This document shows, in pieces, positions 35,517-47,569 of a stretch of 64,000 bases of DNA (within the stretch, counting starts at the first letter, position 1; every line of letters begins with the position of its first letter). The stretch spans positions 62,001 through 126,000 of the forward strand of contig JAFEKR010000037.1 in the NCBI GenBank assembly GCA_019022495.1, in the 5' to 3' direction. Position numbers and translations under genes: made by a program. The notes under the pieces are model-generated. The model ran no database searches. It was not told the origin of the DNA and was given only the letters and a program-made list of their open reading frames with translations. Source of the DNA: Epichloe hybrida (lineage: Eukaryota; Ascomycota; Sordariomycetes; Hypocreales; Clavicipitaceae).

Positions 35517-38461
35517 TCACCATCCTCTTCGACTTGTTCCCCTTGGCTCAAATGCGCTCCGTTCAGAGCTGGTGTTGCGTCCGCCGCGGCCATCCTCCAG
35601 GCTTCGTCTGCCTTGGGCGTCCATTTCTGACAAGTCGAACACCAGTGGCTCTTCCCCAACTGACTCGTCATCGCCTCGTCCCAGCCGGCTACTAGACCCG
35701 GTGAAACTGCCGCGCGATGATTGAGGTGGCGTTGCTTTCGAGCCAGCCCCCATGCCTGCGTATCGTCGTCGGGGAAAGGCCGACCCGGAATGACCCGCCG
35801 AGGAAATCAGTCCATCGGGTAGGTTATTCTCATTGGATCCGCGCTGCATGACATCTGATGCCGATGCGTCAGACGGTTGGATTTCCGCAGCGGGCTGCAG
35901 TCTACTCGTCGTTGCGTCCTCCTCCAACTGCATCTGACGGCCGAGGAGGATGCTCATAGTAGGAGGGTCTCCCTCGTTCGCCCCGAGGCTGATGCTCCGG
36001 TGTGCCGCGAACGTCAGATCCGTGTCTTCATCTTCCGTGACAGCACGACTCTGCTGAGCAGCTGAGCTGGACCGCCGCTGGTATGATCCTACACGAGGTG
36101 ACAAGGGAATGTCGATCGCGGTAGTACCTTCCTGCGTGATGGTACTTTCCCTGCTGACTTCTGGCACCGTAGGCGCTTGTCGCCGTCCTCCCCTTCTAGA
36201 AGTTATTCTTCCCGTAGCAGTGTAATCGATGATCGAATTTTCGCTCAGACGGGACGGAATAGCAGGCGTGTGCGGTGTGTGGGGAGACACGGGCTTGCCT
36301 GGAGATGAGGAGGCGGACATGGAGGCCGGGGCCACCATGCCGGGCACGCTCGTCAACTGTCTGCTGGAAGAGCTCGACGATCGCTGCATCTGCACCGATG
36401 AGGTCATGGACTCGGTGAGAGCATTGTTGGAGTCTCTCATCAGATGAAACTTGGACAGCTGGGCGACGGTTCGGTTAGTCGCCGAATCGCCCCGGTTCGC
36501 TGGCTCAAAGCTCTTGAGTGTTTTGCGACTGTCCAACGCCTTGAGAAAGTCGGAAATGTCATCTTCTTCGGCGTGGAGAGAGCCCGAGCTCGTGCCGCCG
36601 CCAGCCTCGGCAAGCAATCCAGACGCTGGTTGTATCACCGAGGAAGCCAAGCTCTGCCGACCGCTGCTGGCCTGTTCCTCATCTCCTGCACGCCCAATGG
36701 ACAGGCGACCTCGTCTGTGAGTGAAGCTGCTGCTGTAGCGTCCGGAGGACGCAGGACGAGGAGAGCCGATTGTGGGAGCGTCGACCGAGGTCGAAGGGGG
36801 CCCACCTCGAAGCGAGGCTGGCATCCCGGCCGTCAAGGAGCTCCTATTGCGAGGCTGCGATCCTATCAAGAGGCCCGGACGGCCTTGTGAGTGCGACGAT
36901 GCGGGAGATTCTGGCTCAATATGTCGCGGCACAGGGGACCCCGAGAGGGAGCCGGCCTTGAATGGCTGGAAAGAGATGGAAGTTCTCCTGCTGACACTCT
37001 CTGGGCGGCCGATGACTGCACGTGGTGCTGAGATGCGACCGGACATGGGCACGGAGCTGGGAGCAATATCGAGACCACTCAGGCTGGGCCAGTTCGCCGG
37101 AGGGGAACTCGTGTCGGAGCCGGGAGGCTTGACGGCTCTGAGGGCCGATAATGGGCTTGTTCCCACCGGTCCATCGCCATGAAACGTTGACATACTGCCA
37201 TAGGTTTGATGCATGTCGCTCAGGGCAGTAGTGCCACGGCGGTGATCACGCAGGGAGCCAGCCTCGGCTACCTGGCCCTGGTTACGATCTACTCTTTGTG
37301 GAAGAGAGGGCTTGAAAAAGTTTTCGTCGACTCCCATGAAGCGAGAGCTGAGTAGGGACTCGGCGTCATCTATTCGGAAGCTGCAATCGTTGCGATATGT
37401 CACAGCAGTTCTCAGACGCCCGACTGGGATCTCGAGGTCACCAAAGACATACTCAGTCACCGAAACTCTGCGGCCGTCAATTGGTTGCTTGAGAAGATCA
37501 GTGCCCAATCGCCCAGGCTCCGCAGTACGGATACGGCACTGAGGAATCAAGGCTGTATGTGAGTTCTTGGCCGGGCCCTGGCTAGCAAATTTCCAGGCTG
37601 GTAGGAGCTTGGTAGTGATGAAGAGGGATCGGAAAAAGACAATGGCTTTTTTATAGATGGTCGGCAGGATTGGCCCAAAATCCTCCATCGGAGTGGTTCC
37701 GGCGATTTCCAAGTCTATGCGCCACCTCTCCAGCACAACCTCGGCATTCCTTGACGTTGGTGCAGTGTGATAACTGCCGCTGGATGATGATTCAGACGAG
37801 TTGAGTTGTTCCATTACATCCCACCGCTTCCCATCGTCATCAATTATGACAAGACTTTGGCTTTCTTTCAAACTGGAGGTATCGAGATAAAGGTCAATTA
37901 TCAAGGGTGGTGGGCGATTGTCCATGCTTCCGCAGGTCTTCCATATCTTCAAGTCGTCTTTGAAGTCGTCCAATTCGTCTGTCTCTAATTGAAACTAAGA
38001 CATCATGGCAAGTTAGTCCTCGTGCCACATGGGGCCTGCAGCAAATGTCTCTTGACGTAACGAATACGGACCCATTTGTTCGTTTTTCGTTGACCATTTG
38101 CATTTCGTGTGGCCTTCACTTTGATTCGGGATTCGATGACGAGTACAGCAGCTTTGTTGAAAAAATTCTGAACAAGAGTCAACCAAGATATCCAAGACGT
38201 GGAGCTCCGCAGGGCAGCCGGAGGCGATGATACCTGAACGATTTGATCTAGCTTCTTAACGGAGTCGGCCGGTAGACCCATGGTCGAGGAACTTTCCACC
38301 GTGGGGGATGCCATAGATTCTCGTCCCGAGACATTTGAGCCGGCGCGTTGGCGAGAAGCAAACGCAGCATCTCTTGGGTTGGTGGTTCTAGTTTGGGGTA
38401 TCTGCGGTGATGACGCCGGTGACGCAGACAGCCTCGGCGGCGGCCTTGCCTGCTGATGCAT
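35517..38461 (-). CDS. ATG13: Autophagy protein Atg13
   Basis: Regulatory subunit of the Atg1 kinase complex, target of TORC1, needed to start autophagy. Exons: 38461-38234, 38167-38072 and 37994-35517; 933 aa. After a Pro/Ser N-terminal extension, the HORMA domain runs from about residue 60 to 290: DSVKKLDQIVQNFFNKAAVLVIESRIKVK, NKWFQLETDELDDFKDDLKIWKTCGSMDNRPPPLIIDLYLD, WRIDLE, KKAIVFFRSLFITTKLLPAWKF, RTAVTYRNDCSFRIDD. The remaining ~640 residues are Ser-rich and disordered, as expected for the Atg1/Atg17-binding and phospho-regulated region (FLKALDSRKTLKSF lies in it). Introns are 66 and 77 nt; the second has donor GTCCGT and a GACTAAC branch site. Start chosen at the first in-frame ATG. 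Confidence 0.93.
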
Positions 38462-39801
38462 GTCCTATTGTAAAAGAAGCTCGAGCTGGGAGCAGCTCGG
38501 CTCAGACGAAAGTGTTGACCCAGCTAGCTGGCGATGATGGAGTGGTAGGCGATGGGATGGAGTTAAGAGCTAGTCGGGGGTTCAGGATGGAAAGAAGATG
38601 GCTCTTCCATCGTCACCGAGCGAAGGGATGCAGAGGGCGAGCGAGTCTAGGAATCAGGAATCAGGAATCAGGATGCGGGAGGCTGGATGCTGGATGCAGG
38701 ATGCCGGATGCCGGATGCTGGATGCAGGATGCAGACTAGGACGATAAAGACGATAAAGACGAGGAAGATGAGTCCCAAGCAGCGAGCGGTACGGATTTAG
38801 TGAGAGCATGCATGGTGGACATTGAGGTCCACATCCTCGCATCTCATGAGGCAGTTGACAAGCCGGGGGGAAGGGGTGGGGGGCGAGTAGGGGGGCGCTA
38901 GGGTCACTGTGACTCCAAACCCTCCCAGCCCAACTCCAACATTCAAACCACTCACTGCGAAGTAGATGGTGCAATCGGGACGAGACGAAGAAGACAAATC
39001 AATCAGCCCGGTCGACATGGCCGGGGTATACCGGGGAGCCGTCGATTCAATGAGCTTAAACGCAAGGGGTTGCAGACGCAGGCGGCGCAGGACCAGCTTC
39101 CAAGGTCACCAGTTCTCATCCAACCTCGCGCCCACCCGGGGCTACATACTTACATGTACTAGTCTCGTCTCGTCCCTCAAATGACGCCTCGTGATGCCAG
39201 CTCCGCTCCCGCAAGCCTTCGCCAAGTTGCGTCGTGGCGGCGAGCGATAAGAGAGAGACACCAGACGTTTGTGTGCGCCGCACCTTCATCAACGCAGCTT
39301 GCGATTGCGTCAAGGCTCCCTCCAAATATGGTACTCCGTACTCGCAACTAAGAAAAAGTCAAAAGTCCTAGACAAGAAGCCATGTTGTATGTACATCCCC
39401 ACGCCACAGGAATGTTTGACTCCTGGTATGTAGCATGTAGCGCCTCGGGTCGCCGGTCCGCATCTGACATTATTGGCCATCACATATTTATTTCACAGAC
39501 GTAAGTTGCCACAACGTCGAGGAGTACAATCATCAAAGCTACAAATCGCGGCATGAGCCTCGATGGCCAGCCAGTCGCAACAGTACGCCAGTACGCCTGG
39601 ACCAGGAAGCATCTTCTGTATTCATTGAATAAACATGTGGCAAAACAAGCTTCATGAGCAGAGTCCCAGTGTCAACTTTCCTTTGCGGTATCCCATCCGA
39701 CGCCAAACGTCCTGTTTTGCCGTTTTATGTGGCTTGTATCCTCTATCAACCGTGTTTCGAATCCCTCCCCAAACTCATCATTCGCTATCATGTGACATTC
39801 G
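38462..39801. other. Intergenic region with GGATGC minisatellite
   Basis: 1.34 kb between the ATG13 promoter side and the 3' end of the IBtk-like gene. It contains the GGATGCTGGATGC array (38648-38735), a G-rich stretch (38862-38900) and one TACTCCGTA (39332). Frames here are not supported as genes. Confidence 0.55.
38648..38735. repeat. GGAATCA / GGATGC(T/A/C) minisatellite
   Basis: Three copies of AATCAGG are followed by about ten imperfect GGATGCNGGATGC half-units. It lies roughly 190 bp upstream of the ATG13 start. Confidence 0.85.
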
Positions 39802-42800
39802 TCAACTCTTGCCCCCTCGCCCCCGGCTCCCTCGTCCCTGAGAAGCAGCCGGATCGCCAGCAGTTTGCCTGGTGGTGTCACTCGTTTTCTCAGCCGAGCT
39901 TCCGCTGGGCTTCGTTTTGCCCCCCTTGCCCTTTCTACCTCGTCGATTGCCACTACTACCGCCGCCACGTTGTTCTTTATCTTTGCCTCTGGCTTGTCTT
40001 CTCGCCTCGTCTTCTTGTGTGCGGCGGCTCTCTTGGTCCCACCACTCTTGGAAGGCCTGTTCCTCTTGGATTTCTTGTAGTGATCTCTTCGCCACTGCCT
40101 CCTTGACACGCTGCTGCTCCATCTGCTGCTGTCCGATGATATCCGACATGCTCGTTCCGATGGTAGCTTCGGCCTTTGGCGCCGGCTTCATGTACGACTT
40201 GGAGTGCGGCACCAAGGGCTTCTGCTTCTGTGATTTGGATGGACCGGCTATAGGCACTAAAGGGACGCTGCTTGCTCGGCCTTGCCCCGGGAAACACGCA
40301 TCAGGGGAACCCGTCCTGCGTTTTGCCACTTGAGGATTGGCTTCTGCCGTCAGCAGAGGCTTCGGGGACAGACTCGGACTTCCTCGCAGCGCCGTCTCAG
40401 ACTGCATGGCATCTTTCAGGGACGTTTTCAGGGCTGGACTGGCCGATTTCCACGGTGGTGGCCGTGCGGCAGACTTGGCAGTTTCCCATGGTATCGATTT
40501 TGTCTTATCCTGTTCCGCAGCCATCTCGGTTTCTGCTTGCAGCAATTGTTGCCTTTTGCGCTCTTTTTGTGACATTTTGGATTGCGCTTTATTTGTTCCG
40601 GCTGCCTTATCGGCTGCCTGTGATGCCAGACCGGCGCTAAGGGCGGATTTGGCAGTTGATTCCTGCATGATGTCCTTCAAGTCCAGTTTAGAAGCTGGCA
40701 TTATCGACGACGCCCACGGCGCATTGGTTGGTCTTGATGGCAATGGTCTTGATTGCGGTGACTTTGTTTGGGGACTTGCCTCCTGAGGGGATACTTTGGG
40801 ACTTGGCTCGGACAACTGAGGTGTTTCCATTAGACCTGAGCCTGGGGACCTGCCGAGGAGTGATCCTGCTCTCGCTTGAGTAGCCCGCCAGCCGGGAGGC
40901 AATCGTGGCATATTGTCCAAATCGATCTCGTTCTGGCCGTCTGGGGTGGCTGAAATCACCGGTGACGCGGACTTGGCCATCTTGGGGCTTTCCTCATCGT
41001 CCATTTTGAATACAAGGTCTACGTGAGAGTCCTTTGGACGTAAGTTTGGGCTGAAGGGCTCGTTACGGCAGGCCTTTGATTTGCGACGAGATCTGGATTG
41101 CGTGTGTGATGGGACTGAAAAGTCATCCATGCTGCCCAGTCGGGCTTTGTACGACAAAGATAGCTTCCTTTCCTCGTCCTTTTGAGTTACCTTGAATGCC
41201 ATCTCCTTGACCCGACGCCGCCTCTCTTCCTCGATGTCGAGGGCCAGATCGGGATACTGGTCATGTAGTAGAGCATCAGCCCTTCCGCTGCGCACGATGG
41301 GGAACCGAGCAAGCTGGTTGTCCCGCACCACTTCATCTAGCTCTAGCAACAAATCTTCGTCAAGTCCATCTAAAAGATGATTCTCAAGCATAGACTCCAG
41401 CTGTAGACAAATGTATTCCAGTCCAACGTCTCTGAACTCGGTCACTGAGCAGGGGCTGATCTCATTGAGAAGGTTGGCAATGTTGCGAGTTGTCACAAAT
41501 TTGCCTAGTAAGCATTGGCAAATCTGGGACAACCGGTCCATCATGAGCTCGTTTGCTACGCCCATGACATCAAGCACAAGTTCGGAGAGCTCGTCCAGGG
41601 TTCCCATGCAGACATCATCGAAAATCTCGTCTCCCACATCAGCGTAAAGATATTTCATGACGTAGTGGAAGGTTTCGGGACGAATGTGTTTCAAGTCGAC
41701 GCGGACGAGCTCTGTTTCAAGTAAAGGTTCACGACGGCCGGCCAGCCATTGACCTTTGGATCGCCCTCGGAACATGCCTTCAAAAAAGGGGCACCTCTGA
41801 CAGATGAGGTCGCTGTGTGCGAGTACTTCATGCCCATCTAACTCGATCATCATGTCAGCGTCATTGAAGAACGTTGGATCTGCGAGGGCGTCTCGCAGAT
41901 TCACATCCAAGGACGGCTCTAATCCCTCTTGCAGTCGAGCGGCAGCTTCAAGTTTCGGCATTTGGAGCCTCGTTCCCAGTTTCATGAGCTCCGTTCTGAC
42001 TTGACGGAACCGAAAAGCAAGCGAGGGTGCCTCTTTAGTATATCTCCATACAGGGATAATCGCATCTGAATATGCATACACAACAATGTTTAATAATGTG
42101 TACATGTCAATTCCGACGAAGGTGAGAACCCCCCTTGTGCCGGTCTGCTCAATCAGAAAGGCGTCAGCGTGAGCATCCATGTTCCCGCTCGTCTGGTAGT
42201 CTGACAAGGCTTCCCGAAGAACAGGACTTCGTCCCGCTAGTAAGCAGCTGTGAACTGGAACTCTCAAGTCAGGGTTCGTTGATGTCCGAATTTCCATGTT
42301 GAGATCTTGATATTGAAACGAGCTTGTTGTGATCCACTGTAGCATGTCTTGTTCGATGTTGGGTGACCGAAGAATCTCATGTGGTACAGAACCTGCCTCC
42401 TCGCGTGCAATGGCAGATATCCATCCCCTCCGACGGTTACCCTCCTCTGCTGACATCGAGGAAGCTTTGAATTCATTCAGGCACAATAGAGAACCGACGT
42501 CATTCCATATAGCTTGATCCATGATGCTGATGTCAGTGGACATGACCCTGCTGTCTTTCCGTACGGCTGCGAAAGCGCCGAATGTAGAGCTGCGGACCGA
42601 AACGCAATTCGTAATATACGGCACGCGCTCGAACTTGAAGTCCCTCTTCTTGACGTCTACAGAATTGGTGAATAGCGCAATCTTCCCCTTTGAGCGTTTG
42701 ACTCGCTTCCATACGGCACCTGATTCTGTACAGATGATGACTGAACCATGTTCGCCGACACTGACAGATGCAACGCCATCTTTCCTGGAGTCCCATATGC

Positions 42801-44657
42801 ACTGTGGTTGCGTCACAGCGCTCTTGATCTTGACTGGATTTGTCGTAGAGCCAGAAACTTGATTGGCGTCGACTTTGGTGTTCAGCTGCATAGTGAAAAG
42901 GTCCCCGCATGCGGTGACAGCGGCAATCGTCTCTTCTCCAGAAGCAATGTACCGAATGTTGCGGCGGCCCATGTCATAACGATGTGTATAAGTGCTGGCC
43001 GCGAGGTTCTGGTTGCTGAAAACGTCGGGATAGGGAAACTTGACCAGATTGTATCCATAGTTAGTAAACACCCAAACGGTGAAATTTGATAGCAAACAAG
43101 TCGTGGCTTTGTCGATGGCAGAAACCATTTCGATGGGTGCTGACAGCAGAGATGCAGCGACTTTGCGCGGTATGGGCTGAACTTCCAAAGACCTCGAACT
43201 AGCATCCATGAGAGCGAGTTGGCCAAGATTACGTCCCCAACAATACAGAGCTGATCCTGTGTGAGCGACAGAATGCACACCCGACGCAGCAACGCCTTGC
43301 ACAAACTCTTTCTTCAGAGGCCCGAATACTTGTCGTGGTGTCAGACTCATAGGCTCTTCGTCAGATCGCATGATCGGCGGTAGAGCATAACCAAGTTGTG
43401 AGACCGAGTTGAGACCCCAGGTCCATAGCTCTCCATTTCCCGTTATTGCCATGGAATGATTTTGCCCCAGTGCAACCTGCTGGACCTGACGATCGGAAAA
43501 GGGTCCCTCGACAGGTACGAATCTGAACTGCGTATTCTCGTCACCCATGCCGAGTCTTCCTCCACGCCCGACGCCACACATGTACAGGTTGGAGACTGGG
43601 TCATTAGTGATGATCGCAGTATGTAGCTTTGACATGGCAACATCCCGGATCGTCAGTGGCGGGTTTCGCACCAGAGTGGGCACGTCTTCCAGCGACGAGG
43701 AGGCCGCATCCACGTCATGCTCATCGAGATACAAGTTATGAAATCGATGTAGCAGCGCATCAGGTCGCTGAAGAACTATGCGCTCGGGGTACTGGCGGTC
43801 GGTCTCGTCACCAACGCCAAGTGATAGGTTCTTGTTACTCCCAAACATGAAGACCTCATCACCCGTGGCAGATTTCCAAGCTCCAAGAACGATACTGGCA
43901 GCCCTAGTTGACAGTCAAGTTAGCCACGCCAAGGTAAATACTTGATAATGGGGTCAAGTGGTGTAGAGGCTCTGTACATATTGGCAGGCTCGTCATCGTC
44001 ATCGTCATCGTCAACGTCAACGTCGGACACGTTGTCCGGCAGCGTGGATTTATCGGTGTCTTTGAGCGAGCGAGTGGCAATGGTAGAGTTGTAGACATCA
44101 AATGGACTATTTCCCTCGTGGTCTTTCGTCTTGATCAGCTGGCCAACCTTTCCCACTGCAGACTGGGTGGTATGAGTGGTAAGGTCAATGCGCTCTTTTT
44201 CCAGAAGCATACGAGCAATAGAAATGTTTCCAGCATATAGCGATCGATGAAGGGCATTCCAGCCACTCTCTGGATCCTGCGCGTAAAGATCGAGGGAAGG
44301 ATGCTCTAGAAGGACTTGCACGAAGTCTCGGGCGTTCGGTTGAGTTGACGAGGCAGCGCGGAGAAGAACGGTTAGACCAGCATGATCTCGAGTGTTGATC
44401 TCGCTGCGGTTGATACCAGATGCTCCGTCTTTAAATCTGCCAGTACCTGGTGTATGGGCCAAGGCCTTGCGTGATTTCGGTGTCGTTCGAGGAGACGAGG
44501 CTGCGCCCCTGGGGCTACCACCCGAAAACCCCCCTCCCGTGGTTCCTATGGATGGAGATTTAGCGACAGCCTGAAAGCCGGGGCCGGCAGGTGCCAGAAG
44601 ACGTCGAAACTTGTCGACATCATTTTCCCAATAATATTTCCACAGGAGATGACTCAT
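39802..44657 (-). CDS. Ankyrin-RCC1-BTB protein, IBtk/Btb1-like
   Basis: Probable Cullin-3 substrate adaptor related to human IBtk and fission yeast Btb1. Exon 1 is 44657-43942, exon 2 43903-39802; 1605 aa. N-terminal ankyrin repeats (residues ~88-185; HAGLTVLLRAASS, GWNALHRSLYAGNISIARMLL, DHEGNSPFDVY) are followed by an RCC1 propeller (~255-690; FGSNKNLSLGVGD, CGVGRGGRLGMGD, WTWGLNSVSQLG, YCWGRNLGQL), BTB1 (~777-900; VPVHSCLLAGRSPVLREAL) and BTB2 (~917-1057; DADMMIELDGHEVLAHSDLICQRCPFFEGMF). The tail is disordered, then has a conserved-looking helix (MSDIIGQQQMEQQRV..EEQAFQEWW) and an RG/KG-rich end. The order Ank-RCC1-BTB-BTB is diagnostic. The joining intron is only 38 nt (43941-43904), but has GTATTT, CTAAC and CTAG. 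Confidence 0.9.
43904..43941 (-). other. 38-nt intron of the IBtk-like gene
   Basis: Donor GTATTT, branch-like GCTAAC, acceptor CTAG. Splicing joins TPLDPIIK to AASIVLGAWKSATGDEVFMFG in frame; reading through gives a stop after YLPWRG. Confidence 0.7.
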
Positions 44658-45819
44658 GGGCGGTTGCGATGCGACAGGTCAAAGCTAAGCAGAACCCCCA
44701 GGCGCTTTGAAAAACACCTCGCTGTGAATCTCTGCGGATCACGGCTTGTTTAAAGGTGTAAATTTCAGGCGCCGGAGAGTTTGGTGAAGAAAGCGCAGTG
44801 TTTGCCACCGCGCCTTACGTGGGGATGCGGGTTGGTTGACGTCTGATGTAGGAGATAGGAGGGCTCGATGGACAGTGGGAATCCGGAACGTGAGCGTGTA
44901 AATTAGGATGTATTGCGGCAGCAGATGTGAAACGATGGAGGCTGATATGTGCTTGAAGTTCGATAAGTTCGATAAGCAGTCTGCGATGGGCAGTTGTGGT
45001 GAGGCACAAGAGGAAGGCGAGGTTTACGGAGTTGAGAACCAGGCCGAAGTGGCAAGAGGTCGAAGAGTCGACGAAGACGCAAGATTGTCGCAACGGGGCT
45101 TAAGCTCCCGAAACGTGGCACTCTGCGCCTTTCACACTTGCAAGCTGCCCGGCATTCCGGAAGCTTCCAGCCAATCGACGCTGAGCCTCGACACTTGTGC
45201 TGACCAGCAGGGCAAATACAGGGCAGATACAGGGCAAATACAGGGCTCCGGCTGCCTTGCCTTGGCAACACAGGACCTTCCTTCCACATGTGCTTGATGC
45301 CATGATTTCATTTGCTAGAGGGTTTGGCTTGGTCAAACAGCGAGACGCGTCATACATAATACATGTAATGCCTTGCCCTTCCACTTTGCCATCGCGGCAC
45401 GAGCCTCCAACCAAGCGTGTGGTCTGGCTGTGCCCCGCCATCAATTGGCAAAGGCCGAGCGATCGTGAATCCCCGCGCCTCTCTGTTCCGTCGTTGCCCC
45501 GCATGCTCATCCTAATCCAGTCAACAACAAATTTGTTTCCAGTCATGTTTCCAGTCATGTTGCATCTAGACAATCATATTCAGAAAACATCCTTCAGCTT
45601 CGAGCGGAGCGGATTACACGGAGATCGCTGGCTATGCAATCAGTAATTCCACGACCTTAAAATCCGAGATTGTCTGTCCGCGTGGTTTGGCCGCCGACGG
45701 CGAGGGCTCGCTTGTTGCCTGGACCTGGATTTGCAGCATTGCAGGCAGGGTGCAGGGTCCCGTGTGGGGACAATCCAGCCAATTGATGGATTCCTTACGG
45801 ACTACGGATTACATACATA
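44658..45819. other. Intergenic region left of the MITE
   Basis: 1.16 kb upstream of the IBtk-like gene. It contains a GGGCAAATACA tandem repeat (45209-45247) and a duplicated TTCCAGTCATG (45537-45558). Overlapping open frames of 90-157 codons occur on both strands, with no recognisable domain. Confidence 0.5.
45209..45247. repeat. 12-bp tandem repeat GGGCAAATACA(G)
   Basis: Three to four copies of CAGGGCAAATA/CAGGGCAGATA in tandem. Confidence 0.8.
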
Positions 45820-46057
45820 CAGTCTAACCCCTGAATGATTTTACACGAGGTACATGACCAGGGGTAACAGGCCAATAAAAAATTACTAGGTGGGGTAAAA
45901 GATACCTTAGATTACATGCTATTTACTAGGATAACTTAGTACCTTTTAACCCCTGTAATATCCCTAACAGCTCCACTCATTAAAGCCACTCACAGCTGAT
46001 AGTGGTTGCCCCGCGTGGGGCTTGTAGCGAGTGTAAAATCATTCAGGGGTTAGACTG
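45820..46057. mobile_element. MITE of Tc1/mariner (pogo/Fot1-like) type
   Basis: A 238-bp non-coding element with perfect 27-bp terminal inverted repeats, left 45820-45846 (begins CAGTCTAACCCC) and right 46031-46057 (ends GGGGTTAGACTG). It is flanked by TA on both sides (45818-45819 and 46058-46059), the target-site duplication of Tc1/mariner elements. The interior also has inverted similarity (GGTGGGGTAAAAGATACC against CCTTTTAACCCCTG), so the whole element could fold into a hairpin. No transposase is encoded, so it would need one in trans. It sits about 190 bp upstream of the carrier ATG. Confidence 0.9.
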
Positions 46058-46249
46058 TACATACAGTGGGTGTACATATGTACATAGGCCCGGCTTCTCC
46101 ACTCGGAAATTCCTCGACGTTCCTGGCTGGACAAGTTGACGACCGACTTCGCTCTTTGCACTCATTGTCTTGTTTCGCTTGCTTCCGCCGTTGCGCTCCG
46201 AATTTTGCTCCCTCCCCCAACCTCGCAGCGCTGCCGTCAATCGCCCGTC

Positions 46250-47569
46250 ATGTCGCAGGAGAAGCCCCTTCCCTTCGCCTATCAGTTCGCCGCGGGTACG
46301 TCGCCCGATCACAAACCCTCCACTTGTCCCGTTATTTCGGAAGCTTGCTGACCCACACGTCGCAGGCGCCATTGCCGGCGTGTCGGAGGTATGACGACTC
46401 ATGCAATGCGATCAAAGGAGAAGGAACAAACATCATACTGATGGCGACTCATGGTCATAGATCTTGGTCATGTAGGTCTTGTTTGAACAGCATAACTGTG
46501 ACAAGATTGCGTGCGCATGGCTCGAGCTCTAACCACTTTCTTCTAGGTACCCGTTGGACGTTGTCAAGACCCGAGTGTACGAAACCATCTCTTTTCACGA
46601 CCGGAGGACCCTTTTTGAATACTGATTTCTGCAGTCAATTGCAAACCGGAACCGCTACCGGGGCCGAGGCCTACAATGGCATGCTGGACTGCTTTCGTAA
46701 GATCATCAGGAATGAAGGGTAAGACGCGCGTGACACGAATATCCCATGACTGTTGGTTTACAAAGTCTGACGCACTTACCCAGCTTTTCGCGTCTCTACC
46801 GAGGAATTTCTGCCCCAATCCTCATGGAGGCACCCAAACGTGCCACCAAATTCGCCGCCAATGACGAGTGGGGCAAGATCTATCGCAAGATGTTTGGCGT
46901 AAATCAGATGAACCAGTCCTTGTCCGTCCTGACCGGTGCTACCGCCGGTGCTACCGAGTCCTTCGTCGTCGTGCCTTTTGAGCTTGTCAAAATTCGACTT
47001 CAAGACAAGGCCTCGGCCGGAAAGTACAATGGCATGGTTGACTGCGTTGTCAAGACGGTCAAGAACGAGGGCATCTTGACCATGTACCAGGGACTGGAGA
47101 GTACCCTGTGGCGACACATTCTCTGGAACGCCGGTTACTTTGGTTGTATCTTCCAGGTCCGGCAGATGATTCCCAAGGCCAGCACCAAGCAGGGCCAGAT
47201 GACCAATGATTTGATTTCTGGTTCCATCGGTGGAACTGTTGGTACCATCGTCAACACCCCCATGGACGTCGTCAAGAGCCGTATTCAGAACACTCCCAAG
47301 ATTGCCGGGCAGATTCCCAAGTACAACTGGGCCTGGCCAGCTGTGTACACCGTTTTCAAGGAGGAGGGTGCCAGTGCTTTGTACAAGGGTTTCCTTCCCA
47401 AGGTGAGATGGACCATTCCCCCCCCCCTCCCCAAACACCCAAAGAGAAAACGGTATTACGTAGTGCTAACCCGCATGCTCCTCAGGTCTTGCGTCTCGGA
47501 CCCGGAGGTGGTATTCTGCTCGTTGTTTTCACTACTGTCATGGACACTTTCCGCAAATGGCACTCGTAA
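46250..47569 (+). CDS. ODC1: Mitochondrial 2-oxodicarboxylate carrier (Odc1/2-like)
   Basis: Inner-membrane carrier exchanging 2-oxoadipate/2-oxoglutarate, linked to lysine metabolism. Seven exons: 46250-46295, 46366-46388, 46461-46471, 46547-46576, 46635-46718, 46784-47402 and 47486-47569; 298 aa. The product has three tandem carrier repeats, each with its signature: YPLDVVKTRVQ, VPFELVKIRLQD and TPMDVVKSRIQN, plus the second halves GFSRLYRGI, GILTMYQGL and GASALYKGFLP. The start MSQEKPLPFAYQFAAGAIAGVSEILVMYPLDVV matches the Odc-type N-terminus. Exon 3 is an 11-nt microexon (ATC TTG GTC AT). All phases and GT..AG borders agree. The promoter region carries a MITE. Confidence 0.93.
46461..46471 (+). 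other. 11-nt microexon of the carrier gene
   Basis: Flanked by CATAG on the left and GTAGGT on the right. It encodes ILV plus two bases of the M codon in the first carrier signature; without it GVSE cannot join MYPLDVVKTR. Confidence 0.8.

Noticed and set aside
44903..45573. Overlapping 128- and 157-codon minus-strand ORFs
   Set aside because: Overlap each other and a tandem repeat in different frames; no domain seen.
46776..47438. 220-codon open frame antisense to the carrier gene
   Set aside because: It mirrors the codon bias of the real carrier exon on the plus strand and has no recognisable domain.
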